NCBI RefSeq assembly: GCF_042432825.1
Contig: NZ_JBHLWN010000031.1
Location: 248,001-312,000, forward strand
Source of the DNA: Gordoniibacillus chartarius
Lineage (GTDB): Bacteria > Bacillota > Bacilli > Paenibacillales > NBRC-103111
Direction: 5' to 3'
DNA: 64,000 bases
Of the stretch, positions 11,104 to 19,072 are shown piece by piece. The notes beneath the pieces were generated by a model that saw nothing but the letters and a program-made list of their open reading frames with translations, searched no databases and had not been told where the DNA came from. The translations under genes were made by a program, and so were the position numbers. Every line of letters starts with the position of its first letter. The first letter of the stretch is position 1.

Positions 11104-12201
11104 TTAATGCTTGCGCCCGGGAATGACGCCGGTTTCTTCGTAAGCCTTGACAATGTTGTCAATCTCTTTCTTCAGCTCGTTCAGCAGATCGGCCTCCGGC
11201 ACCTTGCGCACCATCTCCCCATAACGGAACAGCATTCCTTCACCGCGGGCGCCGGCAATGCCGATGTCCGCCTCGCGCGCTTCGCCCGGCCCGTTGACGG
11301 CACAGCCCAATACGGATACCTTGATCGGCACCTTGATCTTCGAGATGTATTCCTCTACCTCGTTAGCGATCGAGAAGAGATCGATATCCAGCCGTCCGCA
11401 CGTCGGACACGATACAAGCGTCGCCGCGTTCGTAATTAAGCCGAACGTCTTGAGCAGCTCGCGGGCCACCTTCACTTCTTCCACCGGATCGGCGCTGAGC
11501 GAAATGCGTACGGTCGAGCCGATGCCCATATGGAGCAGCGTACCGATGCCTGCCGCACTTTTTACCGTACCCGAGAACAGCGTGCCGGCCTCCGTGATGC
11601 CAAGGTGCAGCGGATAGTTGAACGCCGCAGCGGCTTTCGTATAGGCGGCGATCGCCATAGGAACGTCGGAAGCCTTGAGCGAAACGATAATGTCATGAAA
11701 ATCAAGCTCTTCCAAAATGTTAATATGGAACAGAGCGCTTTCCACCATCGCCTCCGGAGTCGGATAGCCGTATTTCTCCAGCAGGTGATTCTCAAGCGAA
11801 CCGGCGTTCACCCCGATTCGAATCGGAATCCCCCGTTCCTTGCAAGCTTTGACGACCGCCTCCACCTTCTCTCGGCGGCCGATATTGCCGGGATTGATCC
11901 GAACCTTGTCGATGCCGTTCTCAATCGCAGCAAGAGCGAGCCGATGATCGAAGTGAATGTCCGCAACCAAAGGAATATGAATTTGCTTCTTGATTTCCTT
12001 GATGGCGTCCGCCGCTTCCTGATTGTTCACCGTAACTCGTACGATTTGACAACCCGCTTCCTCCAGCCGCAAAATTTCCGCAACCGTCGCTTTGACATCC
12101 GCCGTCTTCGTCGTGCACATGCTTTGGATAATTACGTCGTTGCTTCCTCCGATCGTGAGGTCACCTACACGGACCGGCCTCGTCTCAGTACGATGGAACA
12201 T
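11104..12201 (-). CDS. ispG: 4-hydroxy-3-methylbut-2-en-1-yl diphosphate synthase (flavodoxin/ferredoxin)
   Basis: Penultimate enzyme of the MEP isoprenoid pathway: it reduces MEcPP to HMBPP with a [4Fe-4S] cluster. The 365-residue product is the short bacterial form, a TIM barrel followed by a cluster domain. Cluster ligands are Cys265 and Cys268 (CPTCGR), Cys300 (GCAVNGPGE) and Glu307 nearby. A GGGAGAG site lies about 11 nt before ATG 12201. It is monocistronic here, with 116 bp to clpX upstream and a terminator downstream. Confidence 0.96.
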   Translation of the reverse strand: MFHRTETRPVRVGDLTIGGSNDVIIQSMCTTKTADVKATVAEILRLEEAGCQIVRVTVNNQEAADAIKEIKKQIHIPLVADIHFDHRLALAAIENGIDKVRINPGNIGRREKVEAVVKACKERGIPIRIGVNAGSLENHLLEKYGYPTPEAMVESALFHINILEELDFHDIIVSLKASDVPMAIAAYTKAAAAFNYPLHLGITEAGTLFSGTVKSAAGIGTLLHMGIGSTVRISLSADPVEEVKVARELLKTFGLITNAATLVSCPTCGRLDIDLFSIANEVEEYISKIKVPIKVSVLGCAVNGPGEAREADIGIAGARGEGMLFRYGEMVRKVPEADLLNELKKEIDNIVKAYEETGVIPGRKH

Positions 12202-12317
12202 CGGTTGATCTCTCCCATGAACCCAAACATCCTCCGCTCCGCCAGCGCTGCAAGCGCCAGGCAGATTGGAGGCTGTCGGAATTTATATATTCGTTGTTAT
12301 GCTGCTTTGTTTAAACC

Positions 12318-13583
12318 TTAAGCGGACTCTTCCTTCTTCTTACCGCCAGCCTTCTCGTCTTTCGTACCAAGCACCGGCGCGATGGAGTCGTTGACGACTT
12401 CCTTCGTTACGACGCAATTGGTAACGTCCGTGCGGGAAGGAACTTCAAACATGACATCGAGCATGATCTTCTCGATAATGGCGCGCAGTCCGCGGGCTCC
12501 GGTATTGCGCTTAATCGCTTCCTTCGCAATGGCGTCAAGCGCTTCGCTGTTGAATTCCAGCGCGACGTTGTCCATTTCGAGCAGCTTCTGATACTGCTTC
12601 ACAAGCGCGTTGCGCGGCTCGGTCAAGATGCGGACGAGTGCAGCTTCGTCGAGCGGCTCCAGCGTCGAAATGACCGGCAGACGGCCGACGAATTCCGGAA
12701 TCAAGCCGAATTTCAGCAGATCCTCCGGCAATACCATCGACAAATATTCGCCCGGCTTGAGATCCGTCTTCGAGCCGTCCATCGAGAAGCCGATGACCTT
12801 CTTACCGATCCGGCGCTTGATAATTTGTTCCAGACCGTCGAACGCACCGCCGCAGATGAACAGAATGTTCGTCGTGTCGATCTGGATGAATTCCTGATGC
12901 GGATGCTTGCGGCCGCCTTGAGGAGGAACGGATGCAACCGTGCCCTCCAAAATTTTCAGGAGCGCCTGCTGTACGCCTTCGCCCGATACGTCGCGAGTAA
13001 TTGAAGGGTTCTCGGACTTGCGGGCTACTTTATCGATCTCGTCGATGTAAATGATGCCGCGCTCGGCCTTCTCCACATCGTAGTCGGCAGCTTGAATCAG
13101 CTTCAGCAAAATGTTCTCGACGTCTTCGCCGACATAGCCGGCTTCGGTGAGCGACGTTGCGTCGGCAATGGCAAACGGAACGTTGAGAATCTTCGCCAGT
13201 GTCTGCGCCAGCAGCGTCTTACCGCTGCCTGTCGGTCCGAGCAGAAGGATGTTGGACTTCTGCAGCTCGACGTCCTCCAGCTTGCTTTGGGAATTAATGC
13301 GTTTGTAGTGATTGTATACAGCAACGGAAAGCGACTTCTTCGCTTGATCCTGACCGATGACATACTGGTCGAGAATGCCGCGAATTTCTTTCGGCTTCGG
13401 AACGTCCTTCAGATCGAGCTCTTCCTCGTGACCGAGCTCCTCTTCGACGATTTCCGTGCACAGCTCGATACATTCGTCGCAAATATATACGCCGGGACCG
13501 GCCACCAGCTTACGAACTTGATCCTGCGACTTACCGCAGAACGAGCACTTCAGCTGACCTTTTTCATCGTTGAATTTAAACAT
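12318..13583 (-). CDS. clpX: ATP-dependent Clp protease ATP-binding subunit ClpX
   Basis: A hexameric AAA+ unfoldase that feeds substrates to ClpP. The 421-residue product is of full length. The N-terminal zinc-binding domain uses Cys13, Cys16, Cys35 and Cys38; Walker A GPTGSGKT is at 116-123; Walker B is IIYIDEIDK. A RRIGKKVIGFS segment with the IGF loop needed for ClpP docking is visible. The start at ATG 13583 follows GGGGTGAT. It is only 4 bp after the clpP stop, so clpP-clpX form one operon, unlike B. subtilis where clpP is elsewhere. Confidence 0.97.
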   Translation of the reverse strand: MFKFNDEKGQLKCSFCGKSQDQVRKLVAGPGVYICDECIELCTEIVEEELGHEEELDLKDVPKPKEIRGILDQYVIGQDQAKKSLSVAVYNHYKRINSQSKLEDVELQKSNILLLGPTGSGKTLLAQTLAKILNVPFAIADATSLTEAGYVGEDVENILLKLIQAADYDVEKAERGIIYIDEIDKVARKSENPSITRDVSGEGVQQALLKILEGTVASVPPQGGRKHPHQEFIQIDTTNILFICGGAFDGLEQIIKRRIGKKVIGFSMDGSKTDLKPGEYLSMVLPEDLLKFGLIPEFVGRLPVISTLEPLDEAALVRILTEPRNALVKQYQKLLEMDNVALEFNSEALDAIAKEAIKRNTGARGLRAIIEKIMLDVMFEVPSRTDVTNCVVTKEVVNDSIAPVLGTKDEKAGGKKKEESA

Positions 13584-13587
13584 CGGA

Positions 13588-14184
13588 TCACCCCTTAATC
13601 AATTGGTCTCTAGTGATGACCTCGTCGATCAAACCGTATGCCTTAGCCTCTTCGGCGCTCATGAAGTTGTCGCGGTCGGTGTCGCGCTCGATCTTCTCGT
13701 AAGGCTGAGACGTATGATGAACGTAAATATTGTTGAGCTTTTCTTTCGTCTTGATAATCCAATCGGCGTGAATCTTAATGTCTGCGGCTTGCCCGCGAAC
13801 ACCGCCGAGCGGCTGGTGAATCATAACTTCGCTGTTCGGCAGCGCGAAGCGCTTGCCTTTGGCCCCGGCCGTTAACAGCAAGGAGCCCATGCTTGCAGCC
13901 ATACCGACGCAAATGGTCGATACGTCCGGCTTGATGAACTGCATCGTATCGTAAATGCCTAATCCCGCCGTAACCGAACCGCCGGGCGAGTTGATATACA
14001 AACTGATATCCTTGTCGGCGTCTTGAGCCGCCAAGAACAAGAGTTGGGCAATGACAAGGTTGGCCACGTCATCGTCAATGGCGCTTCCGATGAAGATAAT
14101 TCTATCCTTCAACAACCGCGAATAAATGTCGTAGGAACGCTCGCCGCGGGCCTCTTGCTCCACTACCATAGGGATAAGACTCAT
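13588..14184 (-). CDS. clpP: ATP-dependent Clp protease proteolytic subunit
   Basis: Serine peptidase that forms the double-heptamer chamber used by ClpX and other Clp ATPases. The 198-residue product carries the triad Ser98 (GMAASMGS), His123 (EVMIHQP) and Asp172 (RDTDRDNF). ATG 14184 was chosen because AAAGGAG is 9 nt upstream and the family N-terminus MSLIPMVVEQ follows; the listed upstream codons are not homologous. A strong sigma-A-like promoter lies 42-70 bp upstream. I saw no clear CtsR heptad repeat there, so heat-shock control is unproven. Confidence 0.97.
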   Translation of the reverse strand: MSLIPMVVEQEARGERSYDIYSRLLKDRIIFIGSAIDDDVANLVIAQLLFLAAQDADKDISLYINSPGGSVTAGLGIYDTMQFIKPDVSTICVGMAASMGSLLLTAGAKGKRFALPNSEVMIHQPLGGVRGQAADIKIHADWIIKTKEKLNNIYVHHTSQPYEKIERDTDRDNFMSAEEAKAYGLIDEVITRDQLIKG

Positions 14185-14225
14185 GGTACCAACTCCTTTG
14201 CATAGCTTGCTTCGTTGCTTCAATC

Positions 14226-14254
14226 ATTGTAACAGATTTATGACCCAATGTCAT
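14226..14254 (-). promoter_or_regulatory. Sigma-A promoter of clpP-clpX
   Basis: On the minus strand ATGACA (14254-14249), a 17-nt spacer, then TACAAT (14231-14226). Both hexamers match consensus at five of six positions, and clpP starts 42 bp downstream. Confidence 0.7.
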
Positions 14255-14278
14255 ATTCAGGGGATGCAGCAGGGTAAA

Positions 14279-14308
14279 ACAAAGGCACGCGCTTATGCAT
14301 ACGTGCCT
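14279..14308 (-). terminator. Intrinsic terminator after tig
   Basis: The stem AAGGCACG / CGTGCCTT has a 12-nt loop, and TGTTTT follows on the minus strand. It lies 25 bp past the trigger factor stop and separates it from clpP. Confidence 0.7.
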
Positions 14309-14332
14309 TGTACCCTTTTTTATTCCTTATGC

Positions 14333-15622
14333 TTAGACTTGCTTGGCGTTCGCAACAAGGAAGTCAACCGTCTTGCGTGCGACGATGTCTTGCTTCAGGC
14401 CTTCGATGTTGCCGTTCGCTTCGACAACCGCGCGGATTTCCTCTACCGAACGCTGCATGCTGTCGGCGATTTTTTGAATCTCCGCGTCAACGTCCGCATC
14501 CGAAGCTTCAATGTTTTCCGCCTTGGCAATCGCCTCAAGCACGAGATTGTTGCGGACGCGCTTTTCTGCGTCGCCGCGCATTTGTTCCTTCAGAGCTTCT
14601 TCGTTCTGGCCGGAGAACTGATAGTACAGGTCCAGCGTCATGCCTTGCGAACGAATACGGCGCTCGAATTCGCGCAGCATTTGACCGATTTCGGTTTCGA
14701 TCATGGCAGCCGGAATTTCCACATCAGCGTTAGCGGCAGCCTTCTCAACGACTTCCGTCTCCAGTGCGGTTTGCGCGCTTTCCTTCTTGCGATCTGCCAG
14801 CCGGCTCTTGATGTCCTGCTTATACTCGTCCAGCGTATCGAATTCCGATACGTCCTTCGCGAACTCGTCGTCCAGCTCAGGCAGCACCTTGCGCTTGATG
14901 TCGTGAAGCTTCACTTTGAAGGTCGCCGCCTTGCCCTTCAGCTCTTCGGAGTGGTAAGCTTCCGGGAACGTTACTTCGATATCCTTCTCTTCACCCTTCT
15001 GCATGCCGACCACTTGGTCTTCGAAGCCAGGGATGAACGAACCGGAACCGAGCTCCAGGGAATACTTCTCCGCTTTGCCGCCTTCGAACGCTTCGCCGTT
15101 CACAAAGCCTTCGAAATCGATGACCGTTACGTCGCCGTTCTGAGCCGCGCCTTCTTCAACCGCTGTCAACTCGGCGTGGCGCTGCTGCTGACGACTCAGC
15201 TCAGCCGCTACGTCCTCGTCGGACACTTCGCTGTCCTGGGCAGCTACTTCAAGGCCTTTGTATTCGCCCAGCGAAACTTCCGGCTTCACAACGACCTTCG
15301 CCTTGAACTTCATCGGCTGGCCCTTTGCGAACTGCTCGATGTCCACTTCAGGACGGTCGACCGGCTCGATGCCCGCTTCTTCAACCGCTTGTACGTAAGC
15401 TTCCGGCAAAATAATATCGATCGCGTCCTGGTACAAGCTCTCCACACCGAAGCGGCGCTCGAACATTTGACGCGGCACTTTACCTTTACGGAAGCCCGGT
15501 ACGTTTACGCGAGCTACGACTTTCTTGAACGCTTTATCCAGAGCGGAAGCGACCTGCGCCTCGTCTACTTCGACCTCGAGGACCCCTACGTTCTTCTCTA
15601 TCTTTTCCCAAGTTGCTTTCAT
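14333..15622 (-). CDS. tig: Trigger factor
   Basis: Ribosome-bound chaperone with peptidyl-prolyl isomerase activity. The 429-residue product has the three expected parts: an N-terminal ribosome-binding domain with signature VPGFRKGKVPRQMFERRFG (about residues 36-54), a central FKBP domain (GDVTVIDFEGFVNGEAFEGG and FIPGFEDQVVGM), and a long C-terminal helical arm domain. ATG 15622 follows GGAGGGG; the upstream in-frame extension is not homologous. Order tig-clp is the Bacillales arrangement. Confidence 0.97.
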   Translation of the reverse strand: MKATWEKIEKNVGVLEVEVDEAQVASALDKAFKKVVARVNVPGFRKGKVPRQMFERRFGVESLYQDAIDIILPEAYVQAVEEAGIEPVDRPEVDIEQFAKGQPMKFKAKVVVKPEVSLGEYKGLEVAAQDSEVSDEDVAAELSRQQQRHAELTAVEEGAAQNGDVTVIDFEGFVNGEAFEGGKAEKYSLELGSGSFIPGFEDQVVGMQKGEEKDIEVTFPEAYHSEELKGKAATFKVKLHDIKRKVLPELDDEFAKDVSEFDTLDEYKQDIKSRLADRKKESAQTALETEVVEKAAANADVEIPAAMIETEIGQMLREFERRIRSQGMTLDLYYQFSGQNEEALKEQMRGDAEKRVRNNLVLEAIAKAENIEASDADVDAEIQKIADSMQRSVEEIRAVVEANGNIEGLKQDIVARKTVDFLVANAKQV

Positions 15623-15747
15623 TTTATGCTTTCCCCTCCAAAAATTGTACACTGACATGGATTCACGTGCTGAGGCTATGCGTTCGGCTTGTCCGATCGT
15701 TTTGCCATAATTATAACCATTATAGTATATCACAAAACATTCCGATT

Positions 15748-16680
15748 TCAATAACGGCCCGGCAAAACGGGCAGCATGATACGGCTGAACCTCTTAAGCT
15801 CCTTGTAGGCCTCGTCCCAGTGCGTCTGCAGCACCGCGGTGATCCCGTACAATTCGGCAAGTTCCGCCGTATCGGCTTCTCCGAATACTGTCTCCAGCAA
15901 CAGCCTGTGCAGCGCCGCCGCCCATGCGTCGACGGCTCCTTCCTTATCCGCTCGGACAATCGTCTTGTAGAGCTCGGTACCGTAGCTGTAGGCCAGAAAC
16001 TCCAGCCAGGTTTGCCGGGCGAAATAAGGAAAATCCGGCAATCCGATGTCGCTGATCTCTTCGACCCTCGAAATAATGTCGCGGACAGGCTCCGGGAACT
16101 CGTCCAGGCTGCCCGGCGTTTCCTCGATGTCAACGCTATGAACGGCGCCGAGCTTCGGGAACCGGGCCGCTCCCTTGACGCCTCGTTTCTTAAGCGTTTG
16201 CAGCGCCTTAAACTGCACCATCGGATGCGCTTCCGTCTCCGCCAGCCAGTCCAAAATCACCGCATCGCCTTCCTCCGTATCCGTGAATGTTAGCTGCTCC
16301 AGCGCCATCAGCTGCCGCTCCGGCGAAGCCGAGGCACGCAGCAGTTCGATCAGCTGCAGCCCATAGGAGCGATCGCCGCCGCTGCGGTTTGCGACGTACT
16401 GCCTAACGAATTGCTCCTCGTCTTCCGCGTCTTCGGCGCTATCCGTGCCGGAGCTTTCCGCACCGGCAAATCCCGTCTCGGGAAACATCGTCTGAAGCCA
16501 GCTGAGCAGCGCGAGCCATTCTTCCTCTTTAGCCGGCCCGCCGCCTTCGCAAGAGCTGAGGAATTGCAGCAGGCGAACGGCTTCCTCGTACCGCTCCGCT
16601 TCTAAATATTTGGTTAATTCCCGTTCATAATGAGCAATTGTTGCCGGAAGCAAGATCACGTTATTGGATGTCGGTTCCAA
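15748..16680 (-). CDS. Hypothetical protein, helical repeat-like
   Basis: About 310 residues with a predicted TTG start at 16680, chosen because GGGAGGTGG lies 4 nt before it. The protein is acidic, soluble and helical, with patterns typical of TPR or HEAT-like repeats (HYERELTKYLEAERYEEAVRL near the start; LLRASASPERQLMALEQL; MVQFKALQTLKKRG). No catalytic motif was seen. It reads into tig from 125 bp upstream. Related proteins occur upstream of tig in Paenibacillaceae as far as I recall; function unknown. Confidence 0.72.
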   Translation of the reverse strand: MEPTSNNVILLPATIAHYERELTKYLEAERYEEAVRLLQFLSSCEGGGPAKEEEWLALLSWLQTMFPETGFAGAESSGTDSAEDAEDEEQFVRQYVANRSGGDRSYGLQLIELLRASASPERQLMALEQLTFTDTEEGDAVILDWLAETEAHPMVQFKALQTLKKRGVKGAARFPKLGAVHSVDIEETPGSLDEFPEPVRDIISRVEEISDIGLPDFPYFARQTWLEFLAYSYGTELYKTIVRADKEGAVDAWAAALHRLLLETVFGEADTAELAELYGITAVLQTHWDEAYKELKRFSRIMLPVLPGRY

Positions 16681-16786
16681 CCTTCCACCTCCCGGGTCTT
16701 GATGGGACAAGCATCAAGAACGCGTACATTGCCAATCAGTGTACCGGATTCGAGACGAGAAAGCAAAACCCCGCCCAAATGACATG

Positions 16787-16815
16787 TTGATTTTCTCGCT
16801 GGCGTATGCTATAGT
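16787..16815 (+). promoter_or_regulatory. Sigma-A promoter of the tRNA pair
   Basis: TTGATT, a 17-nt spacer, then TATAGT. It ends 18 bp before the first tRNA. Confidence 0.75.
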
Positions 16816-16833
16816 AGTCAACGCATCAAAAAT

Positions 16834-16907
16834 GCGGGTGTAGTTCAATGGTAGAACTCCAGCTTCCCAAGCTGGCGGCGTGGGTTCGATTCCCATCACC
16901 CGCTCCA
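16834..16907 (+). tRNA. tRNA-Gly (anticodon CCC)
   Basis: A full cloverleaf: acceptor GCGGGTG / CACCCGC, D stem GTTC/GAAC, anticodon stem CCAGC/GCTGG with loop TTCCCAA (anticodon CCC), T arm GTGGG-TTCGATT-CCCAT, discriminator T and an encoded CCA. The loop differs from the usual TCC isoacceptor by a single shifted base, so the CCC reading rests on the 7-nt loop alignment. Confidence 0.93.
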
Positions 16908-16916
16908 ACGCGTCCT

Positions 16917-16990
16917 GTCCCAGTAGCTCAGCTGGATAGAGCACTCGCCTTCTAAGCGAGTTGTCGGGGGTTCGAGTCCCTCCTGGGACG
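16917..16990 (+). tRNA. tRNA-Arg (anticodon TCT)
   Basis: Acceptor GTCCCAG / CTGGGAC, D stem GCTC/GAGC, anticodon stem CTCGC/GCGAG with loop CTTCTAA (anticodon TCT), T arm GGGGG-TTCGAGT-CCCTC, discriminator G. CCA is not encoded. It is 9 nt after tRNA-Gly and cotranscribed with it. Confidence 0.95.
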
Positions 16991-17021
16991 CGTTTCATTT
17001 TACATACTGCGAATGATGAAC

Positions 17022-17050
17022 AACCTAGCCGGCAGCGGCTAGGTTTTTTT
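17022..17050 (+). terminator. Intrinsic terminator of the tRNA operon
   Basis: A perfect 10-bp stem, AACCTAGCCG / CGGCTAGGTT, with a GCAG loop is followed by TTTTT. Confidence 0.9.
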
Positions 17051-17127
17051 GACGAAACTTGCGTCCGTTGAACGTACGTTTTGCAGCGGAACACCCAAAC
17101 CTGTTTTTGAATCATCTCCAAAATGAA

Positions 17128-17151
17128 TAAACCGCCCCGAGGGGCGGTTTT
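17128..17151 (-). terminator. Intrinsic terminator after the 54-residue ORF
   Basis: AAACCGCCCC-GAG-GGGCGGTTT is a 10-bp stem with flanking A and T runs on both sides, so it can work in both directions. It lies just past the small ORF at 17156. Confidence 0.85.
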
Positions 17152-17155
17152 ATTC

Positions 17156-17320
17156 TCAGTCGGATGTGCGGGGATCCGTGATCCCCGGACCGGAGAAAGG
17201 CTCTTCAACCGTTTGCTTGGAATCGCGCGTTTTGTGCAGGTTGACATTGCCCGCTTGCGTCGTCCCCAGCTCCGAGATTTCGTCCATCGCCGGGTTGTCC
17301 GTGCGTTTCTTAGCATCCAC
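17156..17320 (-). CDS. Small hypothetical protein, 54 residues
   Basis: GTG start at 17320 with AGAAGGAGG about 9 nt upstream and a dedicated terminator right after the stop, which argues that it is a real gene. The product begins with MDAKKRTDNPAMDEISELGT, is hydrophilic, and ends in a Pro/Gly/Thr-rich tail (PFSGPGITDPRTSD), probably unstructured. No family recognised. It has the composition of small Bacillales proteins annotated as hypothetical; I infer nothing about function. Confidence 0.65.
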   Translation of the reverse strand: MDAKKRTDNPAMDEISELGTTQAGNVNLHKTRDSKQTVEEPFSGPGITDPRTSD

Positions 17321-17450
17321 TTGACTCGACCTCCTTCTCAAATAGTCGACATACCTCGGTAGTATATGCAATTTTTGCCGCGGCCCATGTGTAAACCGCC
17401 CCTTCCCGATGTAAACTACAGGCAGGACGAAACGAAAGGGGAAGCCGAGT

Positions 17451-17702
17451 ATGGATGAAAAAGATCAGCTGGAAGCACGCATGCTGGAGACGTTAAGCGA
17501 AGAAAAGCTGTCCGCGGAGGAGCCCGAGGAAGCCGCACGGGAGCGGCTGCGTCCGCGTTATGAAATCCGCATAACCGCGGCAACCGACCCCATTGTAGAG
17601 GAAACCCGCAAATACCGGAGCATGGCCGAAGAAATCGACGGGCGCTATGACGACTATATGCGCAGGGCGGAGAAGGCCACTCAGCGTCCGGACAAACAGT
17701 GA
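17451..17702 (+). CDS. Small hypothetical charged protein, 83 residues
   Basis: ATG 17451 is preceded by AAAGGGG. The product is strongly charged with alternating Glu and Arg (EEPEEAARERLRPRYEIRIT; DYMRRAEKATQRPDKQ) and probably helical. No membrane segment, no known motif. It is followed 80 bp later by a bidirectional terminator hairpin and faces the DUF4023-like gene. Function unknown. Confidence 0.65.
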   Translation: MDEKDQLEARMLETLSEEKLSAEEPEEAARERLRPRYEIRITAATDPIVEETRKYRSMAEEIDGRYDDYMRRAEKATQRPDKQ

Positions 17703-17780
17703 AGAAGCGCTTCGAAGCGCAGTCCGCTTATTATGGGATGACCCCGGAAGCTCAATTCGCATAGGGAAATATGGCGTAAC

Positions 17781-17815
17781 AAAGCCTGCCCGTCAACTCG
17801 ACGCGGCAGGCTTTT
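17781..17815. terminator. Bidirectional terminator between two small genes
   Basis: AAAGCCTGCC...GGCAGGCTTTT forms a stem of about 10 bp with T runs on both strands, serving the plus-strand gene at 17451 and the minus-strand gene at 17837. Confidence 0.8.
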
Positions 17816-17836
17816 CCATGCAAAATCTATTCCGCT

Positions 17837-17947
17837 TTAGTGCTTGCTCGGAAGCCTTTTCTCAGGGTGCTTGTTGCCGGACACGGCTTGATTGCGCTGC
17901 GCTTTCACCTGTTTGTCGTGCAGCTTGCTGATAAAATGGCTGTCCAT
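17837..17947 (-). CDS. DUF4023-like small protein, 36 residues
   Basis: A 36-codon ORF with start ATG 17947, preceded by GAGGGAGGGC, and its own downstream terminator. The product starts MDSHFISKLHDKQVKAQRNQ and ends HPEKRLPSKH. It has the length and pattern (short helical start with EKLH/SKLHD, then basic stretch ending KxLPxKxH) of the DUF4023 family of Bacillaceae and Paenibacillaceae. That assignment is from memory of the pattern; the family has no known function. It is basic and could bind nucleic acid or spore components, which is speculation. Confidence 0.6.
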   Translation of the reverse strand: MDSHFISKLHDKQVKAQRNQAVSGNKHPEKRLPSKH

Positions 17948-18007
17948 CCGAAGCCCTCCCTCAGAAGAATAGTTTTGCTTCAATATTGTGTCCGGGGAAG
18001 CACTTCA

Positions 18008-18910
18008 TTAATGGAGCACCAGCGAGGGAACCATTGGCTCGGCCATTGCCGGCAGCTCCAAGTCCGGGATCAGCGCTTCGCGGATGCGGCCCATGCTGTT
18101 CTTGGCATACCGGTAGCCGTCTTCGATGCAGGAAGTCGTTTGGCGAAAATCAAGCATACCGACTCTTCCGGCTCCGTCCGGCTGAAGCAGCACGTCCGCT
18201 TGGGCGCATGTCTGTTTGACTTGCATCGACAGCTGAATGCTCACGATTCGGCCAAGCATATTGATCATGGAGTCGTAAGACGTTTCCTGATGCTCGATAT
18301 TCGTCAAATCGACGGCGATGATCTTGTCCGCGCCAAGCGCCCGCGCTTCTTCCACCGGACAATTGTTCAGGACGCCGCCGTCGACGAGCAGCCGTTCGCC
18401 GAACCGGTACGGCTGAAAGAGCAGCGGTATGGAGCAGCTCGCCATGACGGCGTCCGCCAGACGAAAATCGTTAATCTGCTCACGGCCGGGCAGCTCGCCG
18501 CTGAGCGGCTGCGTCGCAAATACGACCTGCTTCACGCCTTTGAGATCGGCTGCGACGAAGGCCGCGGGCCGCTGCGCGTCGGCACCGGTCCCGCCTCCCG
18601 TCTTGGAGAAGACGAAGTCGTACAGCTTTTTCCCTTTCGCGAGGCCCTGCAGCTTCACCTTATTGCCGCGGAGCAGCTTGCGGAATACGGCCGCTATATC
18701 GTAATCCAGCATTTTCGGCGTAATTTCGGACACCATCCCGAGCATTTGCCGCGTGGAATACCCGTACGCATACAGAGCGGCGATTAAAGCGCCGGAGCTC
18801 GTTCCCGTAACGCAATGAATGTCGAAGCCCGATTCCTCCAGCGCCATCAAGACGCCGAGATGAGCACAGCCGGCAATACCGCCGCCGCCAAGCGCCAGTC
18901 CGATCTTCAT
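18008..18910 (-). CDS. Patatin-like phospholipase family protein
   Basis: A 300-residue cytosolic lipid acyl hydrolase of the RssA/YlbK type. The oxyanion loop GGGGIAG is at 8-14, nucleophile Ser38 in GTSSG (36-40), and the catalytic Asp177 in LLVDGGVLNNCP completes the Ser-Asp dyad. The start at ATG 18910 follows a GAGGGTG ribosome site. It stands alone, and its substrate (phospholipid, lysophospholipid or another ester) cannot be told from sequence. Confidence 0.9.
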   Translation of the reverse strand: MKIGLALGGGGIAGCAHLGVLMALEESGFDIHCVTGTSSGALIAALYAYGYSTRQMLGMVSEITPKMLDYDIAAVFRKLLRGNKVKLQGLAKGKKLYDFVFSKTGGGTGADAQRPAAFVAADLKGVKQVVFATQPLSGELPGREQINDFRLADAVMASCSIPLLFQPYRFGERLLVDGGVLNNCPVEEARALGADKIIAVDLTNIEHQETSYDSMINMLGRIVSIQLSMQVKQTCAQADVLLQPDGAGRVGMLDFRQTTSCIEDGYRYAKNSMGRIREALIPDLELPAMAEPMVPSLVLH

Positions 18911-19072
18911 TCGGTGTCACCCTCTCTTCGGCTCGTACCCGTTACTATGCGTTTCGCTTCCTGCAAATATTCAGGCTGCGGTGCGGACGGCATGGACAGA
19001 CATTTTCCGCCAGCCATGCGCATACCCTTAAATCATCGTGCAATGCACCTTCTGGGAAAGGGATGAACGTCA

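Noticed and set aside
14185..14332. CtsR operator before clpP
   Set aside because: A single TGACATTGGGTCA-like stretch was seen, but the tandem heptad GGTCAAA repeat is not present.
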